Counted from the stretch's first letter, positions 28,087 to 36,471 are shown. The stretch is DNA of 43,308 nt from Alphaproteobacteria bacterium (GCA_022819985.1 JAJEGH010000010.1:1-43308); one strand, 5' to 3'. Translations and numbers: made by a program. The notes: generated from the letters alone by a model not told the origin.

Positions 28087-29319
28087 ATGTTCTATCGCGA
28101 AGCCGGGCAGTTCTACACGAGCTACGCCAAGGACCAGGGCATCTTCCAGCTCCGGCAGGACAAGTACGGCCTGTGGGGCATCCTGTTCATCGCCTTCATC
28201 GTCGTCCCGGTCGGCCTGTATCTCATGGTGCAGGGCGGCCTCATGGCCGCGTCGACCAAGGATTATCTCTACAACTCGATCTTCCTGCTCCTGCTGGTCA
28301 ACAGCATGGCAGCGCTCGGCCTGAATATCCTGACCGGCTATTGCGGACAGATTTCCCTCGGCACAGCAGCGTTCATGGGCGTCGGCGCCTTTACGGCCTT
28401 CAAATTCTCGACCGGCCTGAATTACCGGATTCAGCACGAGGACGATGCCGGCGAACTGGTCTCGCAGCTGGTACCGCTGCTGCCGGCGATCGACAATCCG
28501 ATCCTCCTAGTCCTGATCGCCGGTGCGGTTACGGCGGTTGTCGGCGTGATCTTCGGCCTGCCCAGCCTGCGCATCAAGGGGTTCTACCTCGCGGTCGCGA
28601 CCCTGGCGGCGCAGTTCTTCCTGGTGTGGTGTTTCTCGCGCGTCGAATGGCTGTACGACTATGTCTCGTCGTCGACGATCCAGATACCGCCGCTGAAGCT
28701 GTTCGGCCTTGTCGTCACCGGTTCCGAAACGGTCATGCGCGACGGCCAGCAGGTGACGATCTATCCGGCGGCGGAAACGAAATACCTGATCTGCCTGTCG
28801 CTCGTTGTGTTCTTCGCCTTCGTCGCCAAGAATCTGGTGCGCGGCCGGATCGGCCGGGCCTGGATGGCGATCCGCGACATGGATATCGCGGCCCAGCTCA
28901 TCGGCATCCGCCCGCTGGCGACCAAGCTGCTCGCCTTTGCCGTCAGTTCCTTCTTCTGCGGTATGGCCGGGGCGATGTCGCTGATCTTCTATCTCGGCGC
29001 GCTCGAGGGCGCGGAAGCCTTCAACATCAACGAGTCCTTCTCCGTCCTGTTCATGGTCATCATCGGCGGGCTGGGCAGCATTACCGGCTCTTTCCTGGGC
29101 GCCGCCTTCATCACGCTGATTCCGATCTTCCTGGTCGTGGTCCTGCCCTGGCTGGGCGGGCAGTTCGGCATCCCGGTCGACGCTGCGATGGTCGAGCATA
29201 TCCAGTTCATGGTCTTCGGTTCGCTGATCATCATCTTCCTGATCATGGAACCGCTCGGACTGGCGCGCCTGTGGCAGATCGGCAAGGAAAGACTCAGACA
29301 ATGGCCGTTTCCGTATTGA
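28087..29319 (+). CDS. Branched-chain-type ABC importer permease, LivM-like
   Basis: Second permease, 410 residues, about ten hydrophobic segments. After a hydrophilic start (MFYREAGQFYTSYAKDQG) come ALGLNILTGYCGQISLGTAA, FGLPSLRIKGFYLAVATLAA and the coupling loop RIGRAWMAIRDMDIAAQLIG, all typical of LivM. The insertion near VTGSETVMRDGQQVTIYPAA is longer than in amino-acid transporters. ATG 28087 lies 4 bases after the LivH-like stop. The gap of 182 bases to the binding-protein gene contains a small hairpin. Confidence 0.93.
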   Translation: MFYREAGQFYTSYAKDQGIFQLRQDKYGLWGILFIAFIVVPVGLYLMVQGGLMAASTKDYLYNSIFLLLLVNSMAALGLNILTGYCGQISLGTAAFMGVGAFTAFKFSTGLNYRIQHEDDAGELVSQLVPLLPAIDNPILLVLIAGAVTAVVGVIFGLPSLRIKGFYLAVATLAAQFFLVWCFSRVEWLYDYVSSSTIQIPPLKLFGLVVTGSETVMRDGQQVTIYPAAETKYLICLSLVVFFAFVAKNLVRGRIGRAWMAIRDMDIAAQLIGIRPLATKLLAFAVSSFFCGMAGAMSLIFYLGALEGAEAFNINESFSVLFMVIIGGLGSITGSFLGAAFITLIPIFLVVVLPWLGGQFGIPVDAAMVEHIQFMVFGSLIIIFLIMEPLGLARLWQIGKERLRQWPFPY

Positions 29320-29460
29320 CCCGCGATTTCGCACATTCGAGGGCGGGAAACGGCTGTCGCCGGCCGCATTTTGCGGCACTTTCCGGGACCTTTTGCGCAT
29401 GCTAAGGTTTCGGCAACCTGCGGGCCGCGGTGGCCGGCAGGCTTCCCCTCCACCCCTTAT

Positions 29461-29476
29461 CGCCCCAGGCGGGGCG
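29461..29476 (+). terminator. Hairpin between permease and binding-protein genes
   Basis: CGCCCC and GGGGCG pair around a 4-base loop, 26 bases before the binding-protein ATG and just ahead of its ribosome site (GGGAGGA). There is no T-run; it may stabilise the downstream mRNA or limit read-through, allowing higher expression of the binding protein. Confidence 0.3.
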
Positions 29477-29501
29477 AAGCCGATCCAGGGAGGATAATGG
29501 T

Positions 29502-30809
29502 ATGAGGCTGAAAGGGCTCACTTTGGGTCTGGCCGCTGCAGTCGCCGCGACAGGCATTGCGGCGCCGGCCGTTCAGGCGGCGGATACGCAGTATTTCCCG
29601 CTGTTCACCTATCGCACCGGACCGTACGCGCCGAACGGTATTCCGTCGGCCAACGGCATCGCCGACTATTTCAACTACGTCAACCTGAAGCACGGCGGCG
29701 TCGGCGGCGTGAAGCTGGTCTGGGAAGAGTGCGAGACCGGCTACAACACCAAGAAGGGCGTCGAGTGCTACGAGCGCCTGAAGGGCAAGGGCACGACGGT
29801 CGTGTTCCCCTATTCGACGGGTATCACCTACAAGCTCATCCCGAACGCGGACAAGGACAAAGTCTCGATCCTGACCGTCGGCTACGGCCGCACGGACGCG
29901 TCGGACGGCCGGGTCTTCCCGTGGACCTTCACCACGCCGACCACCTACTGGAGCCAGGCCTCGGCCTTCATCAAGTATATCGGCGCCCAGGAAGGCGGAA
30001 TGGACAAGCTGAAGGGCAAGAAAATCGCCCTGATCTACCATAACAGCGCCTACGGAAAAGAGCCGATCCGCACGCTCGAGTTGCTGGCGCGCAAGCTCGG
30101 CTACAAGCTGACCAATCTCGCCGTGAACCATCCCGGCCAGGAGCAGAAGGCCACCTGGCTGCAGATCCGCCGGGAGCGCCCGGACTGGATCCTGCTGTGG
30201 GGCTGGGGCGTGATGAACCAGGTCTCCATCAAGGAAGCCACAAATATCGGCTTCAAGATGGACCGCATGATCGGCGTCTGGTGGTCCGGCGCCGAGCAGG
30301 ACGTGGTGCCGACCGGCGACGCCGCCAAGGGTTACAAGGCCGGCACGTTCCACGCCGCGGGTTCCGATTTCCCGCTGATCAAGGACATCAAGAAAGTCGT
30401 CTACGACGCCGGCAAGGGCATTCCGGGCGGCGACAAGTATGTCGGTCAGGTGCTGTGGAACCGCGGCATGGTGAACGCCATCTTCGCGACCGAAGCCATG
30501 CGCGCCGCGCAAAAGAAATACGGCGTGAAAGTGGTCAACGGCGAGCAGATGCGCTGGGGCCTCGAGAACCTCAACATCACCGCGGAACGCTGGGCCGAAC
30601 TGGGCCTCAAGGGCTTCATGCAGCCGGTCAAGAACACCTGCGCCGATCATGAAGGCAACGGCCCGGTGCTGATCCAGCAGTGGGACGGCAAGAAGTGGAA
30701 CATCGTCAGCGACTTCATCACGCCGATGCGCGAGGTGGTCCGTCCGCTGATCGAGAAGTCCGCCGCGGCCTACGCCAAGAAGAACAACATCACGCCGCGC
30801 AAGTGCTAG
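29502..30809 (+). CDS. Periplasmic substrate-binding protein of the ABC importer
   Basis: A 435-residue type I periplasmic binding protein with a cleavable signal peptide (MRLKGLTLGLAAAVAATGIA, cleavage near AVQAADT) and no lipobox. Domain landmarks are LVWEECETGYNTKKGVECYE, FPYSTGITYKLIP, KKIALIYHNSAYGKEPIRTL and WILLWGWGVMNQVSIKEATN. It differs strongly from LivK in the binding-site regions and is rich in tryptophan there, so the ligand may be larger or aromatic; that is inference. Three cysteines (YECYE-type region, NTCADH and the terminal C) are present. Confidence 0.92.
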   Translation: MRLKGLTLGLAAAVAATGIAAPAVQAADTQYFPLFTYRTGPYAPNGIPSANGIADYFNYVNLKHGGVGGVKLVWEECETGYNTKKGVECYERLKGKGTTVVFPYSTGITYKLIPNADKDKVSILTVGYGRTDASDGRVFPWTFTTPTTYWSQASAFIKYIGAQEGGMDKLKGKKIALIYHNSAYGKEPIRTLELLARKLGYKLTNLAVNHPGQEQKATWLQIRRERPDWILLWGWGVMNQVSIKEATNIGFKMDRMIGVWWSGAEQDVVPTGDAAKGYKAGTFHAAGSDFPLIKDIKKVVYDAGKGIPGGDKYVGQVLWNRGMVNAIFATEAMRAAQKKYGVKVVNGEQMRWGLENLNITAERWAELGLKGFMQPVKNTCADHEGNGPVLIQQWDGKKWNIVSDFITPMREVVRPLIEKSAAAYAKKNNITPRKC

Positions 30810-30853
30810 GTCCGTTACGGGCCTCTTTCGGCCTGTAGCGAAGGAGAACCGCC

Positions 30854-31696
30854 GTGAGTGAAGCCCCCGTAACCAACGGCGCGAACGGTGCTGCGCAAGC
30901 GCTGCTCAGCGTCAACAACATCGAGGTGATCTACGATCATGTGATCCTCGTGTTGAAGGGGGTTTCGCTCGAGGTTCCCAGGGGGGGCATCGTCGCCCTC
31001 CTTGGGGCCAACGGCGCCGGCAAGACGACGACGCTCAAATCGATCTCGAACCTGCTCGGCGCGGAACGCGGCGACGTCACCAAGGGATCGATCCTCTACG
31101 ACGGCATCCCCGTGCAAAGCCTGGATCCGAACGATCTGGTGCGGCGCGGCGTGATCCAGGTGATGGAAGGGCGGCATTGCTTCCCGCATCTCACCGTCGA
31201 CGAAAACCTCCTGACCGGCGCCTACACCCGCCGGGACGGCGGCGCGGCCATCCGCGACTCCGTCGACAAGGTGTATGAGTATTTCCCCCGCCTGAAAGAG
31301 CGCCGCTCGGCCCTCGCCGGTTACATCTCCGGCGGCGAGCAGCAGATGTGCGCCATCGGGCGGGCGCTGATGTCGAACCCCTCGACCATGCTGCTGGACG
31401 AGCCCTCCATGGGCCTGGCGCCGCAGCTCGTCGAGGAGATTTTCGAGATCGTCAAACGCCTCAACCAGCAGGAAGGCGTGAGCATCCTGCTCGCCGAGCA
31501 GAACACCAACATGGCGCTGCGCTACGCCGATTACGGCTATATCCTGGAAAGCGGCCGCGTCGTGATGGACGGCGAGGCCAAGGATCTCGCCGAGAACGAG
31601 GACGTGAAGGAGTTCTACCTCGGCGTCGCCGGCGAGAGCCGCAAGTCCTTCCGCGACGTGAAGCACTACAAGCGCCGCAAGCGCTGGCTCGCCTGA
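30854..31696 (+). CDS. Branched-chain-type ABC importer ATPase, LivF-like
   Basis: Second ATPase, 280 residues. Walker A is LLGANGAGKTTTLKSISNLL, the Q-loop region is VIQVMEGRHCFPHLTVDENL (LivF-type), the signature is ISGGEQQMCAIGRAL, Walker B is TMLLDEPSMGLAP and the H-loop equivalent is LLAEQNTNMALR, where Gln replaces His as usual in LivF. The start is GTG 30854 preceded by AAGGAG. A short extension at the end (SRKSFRDVKHYKRRKRWLA) is basic. It completes a five-component importer. Confidence 0.93.
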   Translation: MSEAPVTNGANGAAQALLSVNNIEVIYDHVILVLKGVSLEVPRGGIVALLGANGAGKTTTLKSISNLLGAERGDVTKGSILYDGIPVQSLDPNDLVRRGVIQVMEGRHCFPHLTVDENLLTGAYTRRDGGAAIRDSVDKVYEYFPRLKERRSALAGYISGGEQQMCAIGRALMSNPSTMLLDEPSMGLAPQLVEEIFEIVKRLNQQEGVSILLAEQNTNMALRYADYGYILESGRVVMDGEAKDLAENEDVKEFYLGVAGESRKSFRDVKHYKRRKRWLA

Positions 31697-31776
31697 GCGC
31701 ATCCGGCGGCGACGGCCGGGCCGCGTCGCAATATCGTCAAGCGGGCCGTCATCCCACGACCGGGGTGGCGGTTTTT

Positions 31777-31806
31777 CAATTCGGGTCAATTCGGGTCAAT
31801 TCGGGG
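31777..31806. repeat. Three tandem copies of a 10-mer
   Basis: CAATTCGGGT at 31777-31786 and 31787-31796, then CAATTCGGGG at 31797-31806. The last copy supplies the GGGGA-like ribosome site of the following ligase gene, whose ATG is at 31815, so copy number could affect its spacing or strength. Confidence 0.75.
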
Positions 31807-31814
31807 AAACCGCC

Positions 31815-33053
31815 ATGTCCGAACATTACGACGCCCTGGAAACCCGCGACCCGGCCGAGCGCGAAGCGGCGCTCATGGCGGCGCTGCCGGCGCAGGTCGC
31901 CCACGCGAAGGGCGCAACGGGCTGGTATGCAAAGAGCCTGGCCGACGTCGACCCGTCGTCGGTGACCTCGCGGGAAGCGCTGGCGGCGCTGCCGGTCACC
32001 CGCAAGCACGGCCTGATCGAGGCGCAGAAGGAAGCGCCGCCGCTCGCCGGGCTGAATGCGCTGGCGCTGGATGCCGCCGCCGTCGCCTTCACCTCGCCGG
32101 GGCCGATCTTCGAGGTCATGGGCACGCGCGCGGATTATTTCGGCGGCGCCCGCTCGCTCTACGCCGCCGGGCTGCGCAAGGGCGATATCGTCCAGAATTC
32201 CTTCTCCTATCATCTCACGCCCGGCGGCTGGATCTTCCACGATTCGGCGCGCGCCCTCGGCTGCCCGGTCATTCCGGCCGGCATCGGCAACACCGAGCAG
32301 CAGGCCCAGGTGATGGCCCAGTACCGGCCGAAAGGCCACGCCGGCACGCCGGACTATCTCAAGGCGATCCTGGAGAAGGGCGACGAGATGGGCCTGAATC
32401 TCACCTCGGTGAAATCCGCCATCGTCGGCGCCGGCCCGCTCTTCCCGCCCCTGCGCGACTGGTACGGCGAACGCGGCATCGGTGTCTTCAACACCTTCGG
32501 CACGGCGGAGCTCGGCATCGTCGCCTATGAGACGGCGGCGCAGAACGGCATGGTGATCGCCGAGGACAAGATCGTCGAAATCCTCGTCCCAGGCACCGGC
32601 GAGCCCGTCGCCAACACCGGCGATGTCGGCGAACTGGTGGTGACGCTGCTGACGCCGGAAGTGCCGCTGATCCGCTTCGCCACCGGCGACCTGTCGGCGC
32701 TGACCGACGCGCCCAGTCCGTGCGGTCGCACCAACGTGCGGATGCTCGGCTGGATGGGCCGCGCCGACCAGACGACCAAGGTCCGCGGCATGTTCGTCCA
32801 TCCGGAGCAGATCGCCGATATCGTCAAGCGTCATCCGGAGATTGCCAAAGCCCGCCTCGTGGTCGACGCTGTCGACGGCAAGGACGCACCCAACCTCCGG
32901 GTTGAGGCCGCCGCGGCCGATGCGACCTTTGCCGATGCGGTGGCGGGGAGCTTCCAGACCGTCTGCAAGCTGCGCGCGACCGTCGAGATCGTCGAGCCCG
33001 GCGCCCTGCCCAACGACGGCAAGGTCATCGACGACGTGCGCGAATACGAATAG
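31815..33053 (+). CDS. Phenylacetate-CoA ligase-like protein with altered P-loop
   Basis: A 412-residue relative of phenylacetate-CoA ligase (PaaK). Family blocks seen: GIGNTEQQAQVMAQYRP, GTPDYLKAILEKG, VGAGPLFPPLRDWYGE, FNTFGTAELG, PLIRFATGDLSAL and the C-terminal WMGRADQTTKVRGMFVHPEQ. Where PaaK has the glycine/serine-rich ATP loop (SSGTTGKP) this protein has FTSPGPIFE (residues 92-100), lacking the GTTG core. Many family members linked to such importers share the overall shape, so it may be active on a different footing or serve another role. It closes the importer operon and converges on the toxin gene 23 bases away. Confidence 0.85.
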   Translation: MSEHYDALETRDPAEREAALMAALPAQVAHAKGATGWYAKSLADVDPSSVTSREALAALPVTRKHGLIEAQKEAPPLAGLNALALDAAAVAFTSPGPIFEVMGTRADYFGGARSLYAAGLRKGDIVQNSFSYHLTPGGWIFHDSARALGCPVIPAGIGNTEQQAQVMAQYRPKGHAGTPDYLKAILEKGDEMGLNLTSVKSAIVGAGPLFPPLRDWYGERGIGVFNTFGTAELGIVAYETAAQNGMVIAEDKIVEILVPGTGEPVANTGDVGELVVTLLTPEVPLIRFATGDLSALTDAPSPCGRTNVRMLGWMGRADQTTKVRGMFVHPEQIADIVKRHPEIAKARLVVDAVDGKDAPNLRVEAAAADATFADAVAGSFQTVCKLRATVEIVEPGALPNDGKVIDDVREYE

Positions 33054-33076
33054 AGGCGCGTCCGGGGCCGGAACGG

Positions 33077-33514
33077 CTACAAGATCGGGAAGTTCTCTAA
33101 CTGGCCGTTTCCGTACATTCGAGCGACGAACGGAGCCGTCGTCCGCGCCGCGAAACGGGCGATCCGGCGTCTTCCTTTCGCCAAGAGTTCGGCAAGATCC
33201 GATCCGGAGGCGTTCTTCATCCGAATCACGACGACCCGTGCCGAATGTATCCGGATGGCGTCGATCTCGGCAGCGCGGTAGCGGATATTCCGATCTTTGG
33301 TGATCGCCACCCAGCCGTTCCGCCCGACCAGCGCCAACCAATCCTCGTCCGGCGCGTCCGCCGGCAGATGATCGTCATGCACTTCGACCTTCATTCCTTC
33401 GGAGCGAAGTCGGTCGGCGATGATGTGTTTCCCGAGGCTGCGATCCAGGAACAGAGTCGGTTCGTCAGGCGGCGGCCTGGAGCTCACACCGGATCGCTTC
33501 TTCGATTTCCTCAT
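33077..33514 (-). CDS. PIN-like toxin, VapC45 type
   Basis: Probable ribonuclease toxin of the DUF433-associated toxin-antitoxin type. From ATG 33514 it has 145 residues; GTG 33487 (136 residues) is the alternative. The PIN-like core is visible: TLFLDRSLGKHIIADRLRSE with the first aspartate, VEVHDDHLPADAPDEDWLAL with an acidic cluster, and NGWVAITKDRNIRYRAAEID with the third acidic site. Both candidate starts lie inside the antitoxin gene (overlap of 50 or 23 bases), indicating translational coupling. RNase activity and target are inferred from the family. Confidence 0.82.
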   Translation of the reverse strand: MRKSKKRSGVSSRPPPDEPTLFLDRSLGKHIIADRLRSEGMKVEVHDDHLPADAPDEDWLALVGRNGWVAITKDRNIRYRAAEIDAIRIHSARVVVIRMKNASGSDLAELLAKGRRRIARFAARTTAPFVARMYGNGQLENFPIL

Positions 33515-34127
33515 CGGGGCGCTCATAATCGTTCGCGAGATCGCTGACCGATTCGCCCGCCTTGTAGCGCTCTGCGATAATCTGGGTTGCGAGGCCGGTG
33601 CCGACGATGACGGGCCGGCCGGCGGAGATCGCCGGATTGATGACGACCATGGCCGGAGCTTCGTCCATTGTTGTGCGCGTGAACGGATATAGCCTGATCG
33701 GTATGCCATCCGGATCGCGTTCGATTCGCTTCAGCGCCGCGCCGATGACCTCCCGCATGGTTATCTGCCCCTGCCGGCTGATATTAGTCAGCCGCCCGTA
33801 TTCCTCGACGAAGAGATGCAGGCCATCTGTTTCCAGTTCGCAGGCGATGAGCGGATGCCGCTTGTCCGCCGCTCTCTGCGCCTTCGCTCTCAGATACTGA
33901 ATCGCCTTCCGGACGTTCTGCATTTTCACACCGTACTTGCGCCGGATGGCAGCCAGAACGTGAAGCTCCGTGAGATTCAGGAATGACAGCAGTGTCGGAT
34001 CGCGCCCGGCCGCCTCGATCAGCGGCGCATGACCGTTCCGGCCAACCGACCAATAACGAACGGTCGCCGCAGGAACGGCGAGATAATGCGCCGCCTCGAG
34101 AATGGTGTAAGCGGGCAGGGCGCGCAG
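33465..34127 (-). CDS. DUF433 antitoxin with no canonical start codon
   Basis: Antitoxin partner. The C-terminal DUF433 domain is clear: MVVINPAISAGRPVIVGTGL, then TQIIAERYKAGESVSDLAND and EEIEEAIRCELQ. The same frame continues upstream of the GTG at 33929 with a family-like N-terminal domain reading LPAYTILEAAHYLAVPAATV, RYWSVGRNGHAPLIEAAG and LLSFLNLTELHVLAAIRRKY, a MerR-like DNA-binding segment. The frame is open back to a TAG at 34170-34172, yet contains no ATG, GTG or TTG in that N-terminal part. I drew the start at CTG 34127 (220 residues, the usual length); CTG 34163 is another option, and a mutated start is a third. Confidence 0.75.
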   Translation of the reverse strand: MRALPAYTILEAAHYLAVPAATVRYWSVGRNGHAPLIEAAGRDPTLLSFLNLTELHVLAAIRRKYGVKMQNVRKAIQYLRAKAQRAADKRHPLIACELETDGLHLFVEEYGRLTNISRQGQITMREVIGAALKRIERDPDGIPIRLYPFTRTTMDEAPAMVVINPAISAGRPVIVGTGLATQIIAERYKAGESVSDLANDYERPDEEIEEAIRCELQAAA

Positions 34128-34380
34128 ATCGTCCGTCGATGCACGGTGTCCGAAGATCGGCAGCCTCCACTATCCCCGACGGTAACAGGTTTCAGAATCA
34201 GAGGTTATCGTAGCCCGACCGGAGCGCCGCAGTCCACTCCGCGCCCGGCTGCGGTTTCACAGTCTCAAATCTGAAGCGTTCTCATCATTTGTCCACTTGC
34301 GCGCTACGCCGCGGATTGCAGAGTGTCGGGCTTCCCTTGGGTATTTGTGCGGCGCCGTGAACGATTTTCGGCCCTATCCG

Positions 34381-34998
34381 ATGATTTCGCTCAGCGTCGA
34401 GAGCCTCGCCTGCGTGCGCGGCGGCCGGGCCGTGTTCGGCGGGCTGGGCTTCGAGGCCGCCGGCGGCGACGCCATCGAACTGCGCGGGCCGAACGGCGCC
34501 GGCAAATCCTCGCTGCTGCGCCTGCTGGCCGGATTGTTGCCGCCGGCGGCAGGTGCCGTCGTCTGGACCGGCGGCGCCGAGACCTCCCGGCCGGCGCTGA
34601 CCTATTGCGGCCATCGAGACCCGGTCAAGGCGTGGCTGACGGTGCGCGAACACCTCGCCTGGTGGCGCGATCTTGAGGGAAACGGCGACATCGAAGCGGC
34701 CGCCGGGGCCATGGGCATCGCTCCGCTGCTCGAGGTCGCCGGCGGGCTGCTCTCGGCCGGGCAGCGTCGCCGGCTGGCCCTGACCCGGCTGGCGCTCGCC
34801 GAAACGCCGGTCTGGCTGCTCGACGAGCCGGCGGTGTCGCTCGACGAAAACGGCGTCGCTCTGCTCACGGCCATGATCGGCCGGCATCGCGCGCGTGGCG
34901 GCCTGATCGTCGTGGCGACCCACCAGGCGGCCGGCCTGCCCGACGCCCGAACGGTGACTCTGGGCCATGACGCGCCCGACGGGGCGGCCGTCCCCTGA
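34381..34998 (+). CDS. ccmA: Cytochrome c biogenesis ATPase CcmA
   Basis: ATP-binding subunit of the CcmAB complex, which releases holo-CcmE carrying heme during cytochrome c maturation (System I). The 205-residue product has Walker A LRGPNGAGKSSLLRLLAGLL, the family block YCGHRDPVKAWLTVREHLAW, the signature LSAGQRRRLALTRLAL and Walker B WLLDEPAVSLDE. ATG 34381 (MISLSVESL) gives family length; GTG 34357 is an alternative. The stop overlaps the ccmB ATG by one base. No other ccm gene is present. Confidence 0.95.
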   Translation: MISLSVESLACVRGGRAVFGGLGFEAAGGDAIELRGPNGAGKSSLLRLLAGLLPPAAGAVVWTGGAETSRPALTYCGHRDPVKAWLTVREHLAWWRDLEGNGDIEAAAGAMGIAPLLEVAGGLLSAGQRRRLALTRLALAETPVWLLDEPAVSLDENGVALLTAMIGRHRARGGLIVVATHQAAGLPDARTVTLGHDAPDGAAVP

Positions 34999-35663
34999 TG
35001 CGCCCCTACCTCGCGACCTTCCGGCGGGATCTCCGCTTCGCGGTCCGGCACGGCGCCGACACCGCGGTCGTCCTGGCGTTTTTCGTCGTCGCCGTCGTCC
35101 TGTTCCCGCTCGGCATCGGCCCGGCGGCCGGAACGCTTGCCGTCATCGCGCCCGGCGTCGTCTGGGTCGCCGCCCTGCTGGCGACGCTCCTGTCCCTCGA
35201 CCGGCTGTTCGCCGCCGATTTCGAGGACGGCACGGTCGACCTGTTCCTGACCGGCCGCAACAGCCTGCTGCTGATCGTGCTGGCCAAATGCGCCGCGCAC
35301 TGGCTGACGACCGGCCTGCCGCTCATCGCCTTGTCGCCGGTCCTTGCCGCGATGCTGCATCTGCCCGCGGCGGGCTATGTCATGCTGGCCCTCGGCCTGC
35401 TGCTCGGCACGCCGGTGCTGACGCTGCTCGGCGCCGTCGGCGCGGCCCTGGTGCTCGGCGCGCGGCGCGGCGGCGTGCTGGTCGCGATCCTGGTGTTGCC
35501 GCTCTACATCCCCGTGCTGATCTTCGGGGTATTGAGCGTCGACGCCGTCATCCATGCCGCCGACCCGTGGCCGCATATCCTGCTGCTCGGCGCCGCGCTG
35601 CTCGCCGGCCTCGTCATTGCGCCGCCCGCCGCCGTCGTTGCGCTGCGCAGCGCCGCGGAGTAG
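34998..35663 (+). CDS. ccmB: Cytochrome c biogenesis permease CcmB
   Basis: Membrane partner of CcmA, 221 residues, with six hydrophobic segments. The family signature LPLYIPVLIFG lies near residue 170 and SLDRLFAADFEDGTVDLFL near 70. It overlaps ccmA by one base (TGATG), showing tight coupling. In most proteobacteria ccmC follows immediately; here a glycosyltransferase gene is met tail to tail 15 bases later, so the rest of the System I genes must be elsewhere. Confidence 0.95.
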   Translation: MRPYLATFRRDLRFAVRHGADTAVVLAFFVVAVVLFPLGIGPAAGTLAVIAPGVVWVAALLATLLSLDRLFAADFEDGTVDLFLTGRNSLLLIVLAKCAAHWLTTGLPLIALSPVLAAMLHLPAAGYVMLALGLLLGTPVLTLLGAVGAALVLGARRGGVLVAILVLPLYIPVLIFGVLSVDAVIHAADPWPHILLLGAALLAGLVIAPPAAVVALRSAAE

Positions 35664-35678
35664 CGCGCCGCCTGCCGC

Positions 35679-36416
35679 CTATTCCCGGTCGTCCCGCACG
35701 TCGGGGTAGCGCATCCGGCGCATCACCCACATGACTCCGACCAAGTCCCACAGGCCGGCCCACAGGCGGTCGAAGGTGCCGTATTTGCTGACGCCCGCGT
35801 TGCGCGGCCGGTGCGCCACCGGAACCGAGACCGCCCGGTGCCCGCGGCGGGCGAACAGGGCGGGGAGGAAGCGGTGCATGTTCTCGAAATGCGGCAGTTC
35901 CAGGAAGGTCTCCCGGTGCATCAGCTTGAGGCCGCAGGCGGTGTCCGGCGTGCCGTCGCCGAGCAACAGGCGCCGGACCCCGTTGGCGATCCGGGAGACC
36001 AGTTTGCGCCGGAACCCGTCCTTGCGTTCGGTGCGCCAGCCGCAGACCAGAACCCGCGTATCCGGCGATCCGCCTTGGCAGAGCCGGTCCCACATCCTTA
36101 CGAGGCTGGCGGGATCGTCCTGGCCGTCGCCGTCCATCGTCGCCATGAACCGGCCGCACGCCGCCTTCGCGCCGTTGATCAGCGCCCGGCTCTTGCCGCC
36201 GCGCGTTGCGTGGGTCACCGATCGCACGACGCCGGACGCCGCCGCGACTTCCGCCGCGATCTCGCCGGCCGTCCCGTCGGCGCTGCCGTCGTCGACCAGA
36301 ACGATCTCGTAGCCGACCCGTCCGTCGAACGCCGCCCGGACTTCTTCCACAACACCGGCGATGTTGCCGGCCTCGTTGCAGACGGGAATGACGATCGAAA
36401 GCAGCGGGGCGGACAT
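35679..36416 (-). CDS. Family 2 glycosyltransferase, DPM1/ArnC-like
   Basis: A 245-residue GT-A glycosyltransferase predicted to load a sugar onto a polyprenyl phosphate. Seen: LLSIVIPVCNEAGNI, EIVLVDDGSADGT with the nucleotide-sugar aspartates, FMATMDGDGQDDP with the metal-binding acidic motif, GLKLMHRETFLELPHFENMH and VPVAHRPRNAGVSKYG. It has no membrane extension beyond the amphipathic C-terminus. It is divergent from an ArnT-like transferase, which would use the lipid-linked sugar, so the pair may decorate lipid A, another glycolipid or a protein. Confidence 0.9.
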   Translation of the reverse strand: MSAPLLSIVIPVCNEAGNIAGVVEEVRAAFDGRVGYEIVLVDDGSADGTAGEIAAEVAAASGVVRSVTHATRGGKSRALINGAKAACGRFMATMDGDGQDDPASLVRMWDRLCQGGSPDTRVLVCGWRTERKDGFRRKLVSRIANGVRRLLLGDGTPDTACGLKLMHRETFLELPHFENMHRFLPALFARRGHRAVSVPVAHRPRNAGVSKYGTFDRLWAGLWDLVGVMWVMRRMRYPDVRDDRE

Positions 36417-36471
36417 GGCGTTGACGGTCTTCTCCCGTGTACCCGCCGGCGGCCGGCGGCCGGCGGCCGGT

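Noticed and set aside
33784..34170. GTG-started frame beginning MEAADLRTPCIDG ahead of the antitoxin
   Set aside because: Its product has no family match, whereas the adjacent frame encodes the conserved antitoxin N-terminus; kept only as a possible frameshift partner.
34171..34380. Possible tRNA or small RNA gene ahead of ccmA
   Set aside because: No cloverleaf-compatible arms, no T-loop GTTCRANNC in a proper setting and no clear terminator.
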